From: Rhizorhabdus dicambivorans
GTDB taxonomy: Bacteria > Pseudomonadota > Alphaproteobacteria > Sphingomonadales > Sphingomonadaceae
Reading direction: 5' to 3'
Length of the DNA: 64,000 nucleotides
Assembly (NCBI RefSeq): GCF_002355275.1
Contig: NZ_CP023451.1
Span: forward strand, 1 to 64,000
A program made the position numbers and the translations under genes. Under the pieces are notes generated by a model, which searched no databases, was not told where the DNA came from, and saw only the letters and a list, made by a program, of their open reading frames with translations. This document shows, in pieces, positions 61,394 through 64,000 of this stretch (its first letter is position 1; every line of letters begins with the position of its first letter).

Positions 61394-63666
61394 AGCAAGG
61401 CGCAGGCGGCGAACACATGATCGGTGAAGCCGCCCGTGTCGGCAAAATGCTGGCGAACGCGGCGGCCCGCGTCATTCATGAGCAGCCCGTCCAGGATATA
61501 GGGAGCCTCGCTGACCGTTGCCGGGATCACCTGGGTTGCGAACGGCGCATATTGATCGGACACATGGCTGTATCCCTTGAGGCCCGGGACGTTGCCATAT
61601 TTCGCGTTGATCAGATTCATCGCCTCGCCCTGCTCGGTAGCAAGGAAGAACTGCCCGTCGCTGGATGCCGATTGCCCTTGTCCCCAGAAGGCGGCCATGG
61701 GCAGGGCGGCGTGGGCCTCCACGATCATGGCGAGCGCCCGATCATAGGCGCTGCCTTCGACATGCCAGCGCGCGATCCGCAGCAATTCCCAGAAGCTGTG
61801 CGTGTTGGTCGCCGCCGCCATCTTGCGCAAACCGAGATTGACGCCTTCCGCCAGCAACACGTTCATCAGGCCGATCCGGTCGCTGCAGGGCGCGCCGGTG
61901 CGCAGATGCGTGAACGCCTCGGAAAATCCGGTTCGCTCATCGACTTCCAGCAACAGATCGGTGATCCTCGCGGGCGGGAGCTGTTGATAGAGATCGAGCA
62001 CGAGATCCTCGGCCCCTTCGGGCGTGTCGGCCCTCAGCTTGTCGATGTGCAGCTTGCCGTTCTCGATGATGCCGCCTGGGATCGTGCCGGTTCGCGCCGC
62101 GCGGCCAAACTCCTTCAGCCGTGTATCCAGTCGAGCCCTGCGCTCGGCCAGCCATTCGCCGGGTCGCAGCGGCACGGCGAGCCGCGCGGTCTGCTCTATC
62201 GCCTGTGGCGGGACCAGAAGCTGCTTGAGGTCGCCATAGCGGCGCGATCCCGCCAACCATATGTCACCGGACCGGAAGGCGTCGCGGATGTGGAACAGCA
62301 CCGCGATTTCCCAAAGCCGGTGGTCGCCGCTGGGCTCAGCGCGAAGATGACGATGCCATTTCGAGTTGGGACGTAGAAAATCCACCGGCGGATCGACCTT
62401 GATCCCGTTACGCAGCATCGCAACGGCCGTCAGAAGAGGCGTGGCGATCGGCGCCGCCTGCATGTCGAGCAGGCGCAGCATCCTGGGCGCGTAGAGGCGG
62501 AAACGGTGATAGCCGTCCAGCACACGGCTGAGCGGGTCGGCCGCGAGCACGTTGGTCAGCGCGGAGGCCGTGGCGACAAGGGTTCTGAACCGTTCCCAGC
62601 CAGGCCCGGTGGCGATTATCCCGTCCAGGGCCGTGCCATCGTCCTGCGCTCCAAGCAAAGCACCACCGATTTCGGCAAAGGACTTCAGCGTGTCCCGAAC
62701 GGCCGCCTTTTCGTCGGCGATCCTGGTGTTGCAAAGGCGTTCGGAGGCCCGATAGAGACGGCCTACGATGCGATCGTGGGTCTCCACGATGACATCGGCC
62801 AGCGATGACCGCCATTCCAGGGTGCAGACAGCGAGGATCGCAAGCCGCCTGTCTTCGGGCAGATCACGCATGCCGTCGGCGTAATAGCGCTCGCCCTGCC
62901 GGCGAAGCCGGGTCACACGATGCGCCGGCACGCCGTCCAGCAAATCCGCCGGAAGATCGAACCTTTGAAGATATTCCAGTCGATCCATCAGCCGGTTAGC
63001 GGCTGCTGAATTTGCGCCAACCTCGAACTGTCGCAGCCATACGAAGCGCGTGACGCGACCATCCACCGTATCCTCCAACAGGTGAGCCAAATTCTCGCTC
63101 AGGGTTGGCGTGATGCGATGGGCGATAAGATCCTCGATCCGGCGCTCGGCCTCAACCAGCGCATCGGCGCAAAGGCGCTCGATCGTCGAGGAGCCGGGAA
63201 GGATCGTGCGGGTGCGGCGACACTCCGCAACGAAGCGACGGGCAAGATCCTCATTCGATGTCGCCGCCTCGGCTTCCCGAGCGATCCATTCGCGCAAATC
63301 CCGTGCGCCCCGCCCCGAAAAGGAGCGATAGCCGTAGATTCGGCGAAGGTCCGCCAGATGCTCGTGCCGGGTCTCCTCGCGCGCGGCATAGAGGAGTAGA
63401 TCGTCGCTGGTCAGGCCGAGCTGGGCCGCGATGAAATCCGATACCTGCGCCGGGATCAACTCGCCAGGAGCGAGCACCCGGCCCGGGTAGCGCAGGACGC
63501 ACAGTTGCAGCGCGAAGCCAAAACGATTGTGGGCGCGCCGGCGCTGGCGGATATGCCCGAGATCCTCATCGCTGAGGGTATAGTGCCGCAGCAGCTCACC
63601 TTGATCGACCGGCAAGTGAAGCAGCGCCTCGCGCTGTCGATCGGTCAGGGTCACGCGACGCGGCAT
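61394..63666 (-). pseudogene. tnpA: Outer transposon TnpA, 5' part
   Basis: The first about 757 codons of the outer Tn3-family transposase, from MPRRVTLTDRQREALLHLP to DHVFAACALL, where the mercury transposon breaks it. Catalytic blocks WGQGQSASSDGQFF and QHFADTGGFTDHVF are present, but the remaining part lies 6.6 kb away at 54.2-54.8 kb. The frame reads on into the inserted element to 61288, giving a fused tail of no meaning. ATG 63666 has AAGGAG upstream. TnpA sequence differs clearly from the other two Tn3 transposases in the window. Confidence 0.9.
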
Positions 63667-63791
63667 ACATGCTCCTTATTCTTTCCGAGCTACGGTTTGA
63701 GATAGCTTGATTGAGATGCTGGTTAAGATACACAATAGCCCAATCTTATGTGCTCATGTTCGTCACCGCCTCAAACCTTCGTTTGTGATCC
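63667..63791. other. Probable res region of the outer transposon
   Basis: The 125-bp gap between divergent tnpA and the resolvase gene, AT-rich around 63700-63750, is where the res site and both promoters should lie. Subsites were not mapped by eye. Confidence 0.5.
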
Positions 63792-64000
63792 ATGCTGATC
63801 GGCTACGCCCGCGTGTCCAAAGCCGACGGCTCGCAGTCGCTCGACCTGCAGCACGATGCCCTTCGCGCTGCCGGTGTCGAGCCAGGCAATATCTATGATG
63901 ATCGTGCATCCGGTAGCCGTGATGATCGCCCCGGTCTTGCCGCCTGCCTGAAATCGTTGCGCGACGGCGATGTCCTCATCGTTTGGAAGCTCGACCGGCT
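63792..64000 (+). CDS. tnpR: Serine resolvase TnpR, partial
   Basis: The N-terminal 69 codons of a serine recombinase, cut by the window edge. The catalytic serine is in [13 protein letters not shown] (Ser near residue 9), followed by [19 protein letters not shown] and IVWKLDRL. It is divergent from the outer tnpA and belongs to the same transposon. ATG 63792 begins the conserved sequence; no strong ribosome site is visible. Confidence 0.88.
   Translation, partial: MLIGYARVSKADGSQSLDLQHDALRAAGVEPGNIYDDRASGSRDDRPGLAACLKSLRDGDVLIVWKLDR

Larger units (their letters stand above)
54135..64000. mobile_element. Outer Tn3-family transposon (Tn5393-like), interrupted and partial
   Basis: It starts at a 38-bp terminal repeat (54135-54172), carries a leftward tnpA split by the mercury transposon, and continues with a rightward resolvase at 63.8 kb cut by the window edge. 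The right end lies outside. The TnpA style and G-rich terminal repeat resemble Tn5393-type elements; that name is a tentative comparison. Confidence 0.8.

Overview
The window reads as part of a large plasmid from a sphingomonad-type alphaproteobacterium (Sphingomonas, Sphingobium or Novosphingobium). The reasons are high GC content, the plasmid backbone (RepA, Toprim protein, strawberry-notch helicase, ParB-like protein), a LinKLMN/Mla-type ABC transporter, and several cation-efflux genes of the kind found on such plasmids. The genus is an inference. No rRNA, tRNA or CRISPR array was seen.

Backbone, 1-13.1 kb. A leftward replication operon runs repA, Toprim protein, strawberry-notch methyltransferase/helicase, ParB-like protein (cut by the window edge). 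An iteron origin with a perfect DnaA box separates it from a rightward parA-parS-parB partition cassette. Next come a leftward HTH protein and a tyrosine recombinase with a dif-like palindrome just upstream. repA has one frame break and the strawberry-notch gene has eight. All nine are equivalent to one missing base, which looks more like sequence error than natural decay.

Envelope and efflux block, 13.5-29.1 kb. After an IS110 remnant come a methyltransferase, an alpha/beta hydrolase, an MCE protein, an ABC1/UbiB kinase and a MarR regulator, all leftward. Divergent from these is a four-gene Mla/Lin-type lipid or hydrophobic-compound transporter (permease, ATPase, MCE protein, lipoprotein). 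Two small envelope proteins follow, then an EmrA-EmrB-outer-membrane-factor efflux operon. A motif overlapping the marR start recurs upstream of emrA, so one MarR protein may control both.

First mobile block, 29.5-37.4 kb. A Tn3-family tnpA with one recognisable terminal repeat abuts a TniA/TniB/resolvase (Tn552/Tn402-like) element with 47-bp inverted repeats. Its tniA is interrupted by an IS110-family element.

Metal island, 37.5-54.0 kb. It begins with a secreted retropepsin-like/PDZ protein behind a MerR-type promoter, then a MerR regulator. A tightly packed, mostly overlapping rightward series follows: CDF transporter, cytochrome c-FTR1 permease, small His-rich protein, CzcC, CzcB, CzcA, SRPBCC protein, two MliC-like lipoproteins, ZIP transporter, second CDF transporter, P-type ATPase and a HAD phosphatase. 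Together they suggest export of divalent cations.

Second mobile block, 54.1-64.0 kb. A 6,607-bp Tn3-family mercury transposon (tnpA, merAPT, merR, tnpR) sits inside the tnpA of another Tn3-family transposon. The insertion is marked by a 5-bp target duplication (AGCAA), and removing it restores the outer reading frame. The outer element continues past the right edge with its own resolvase.
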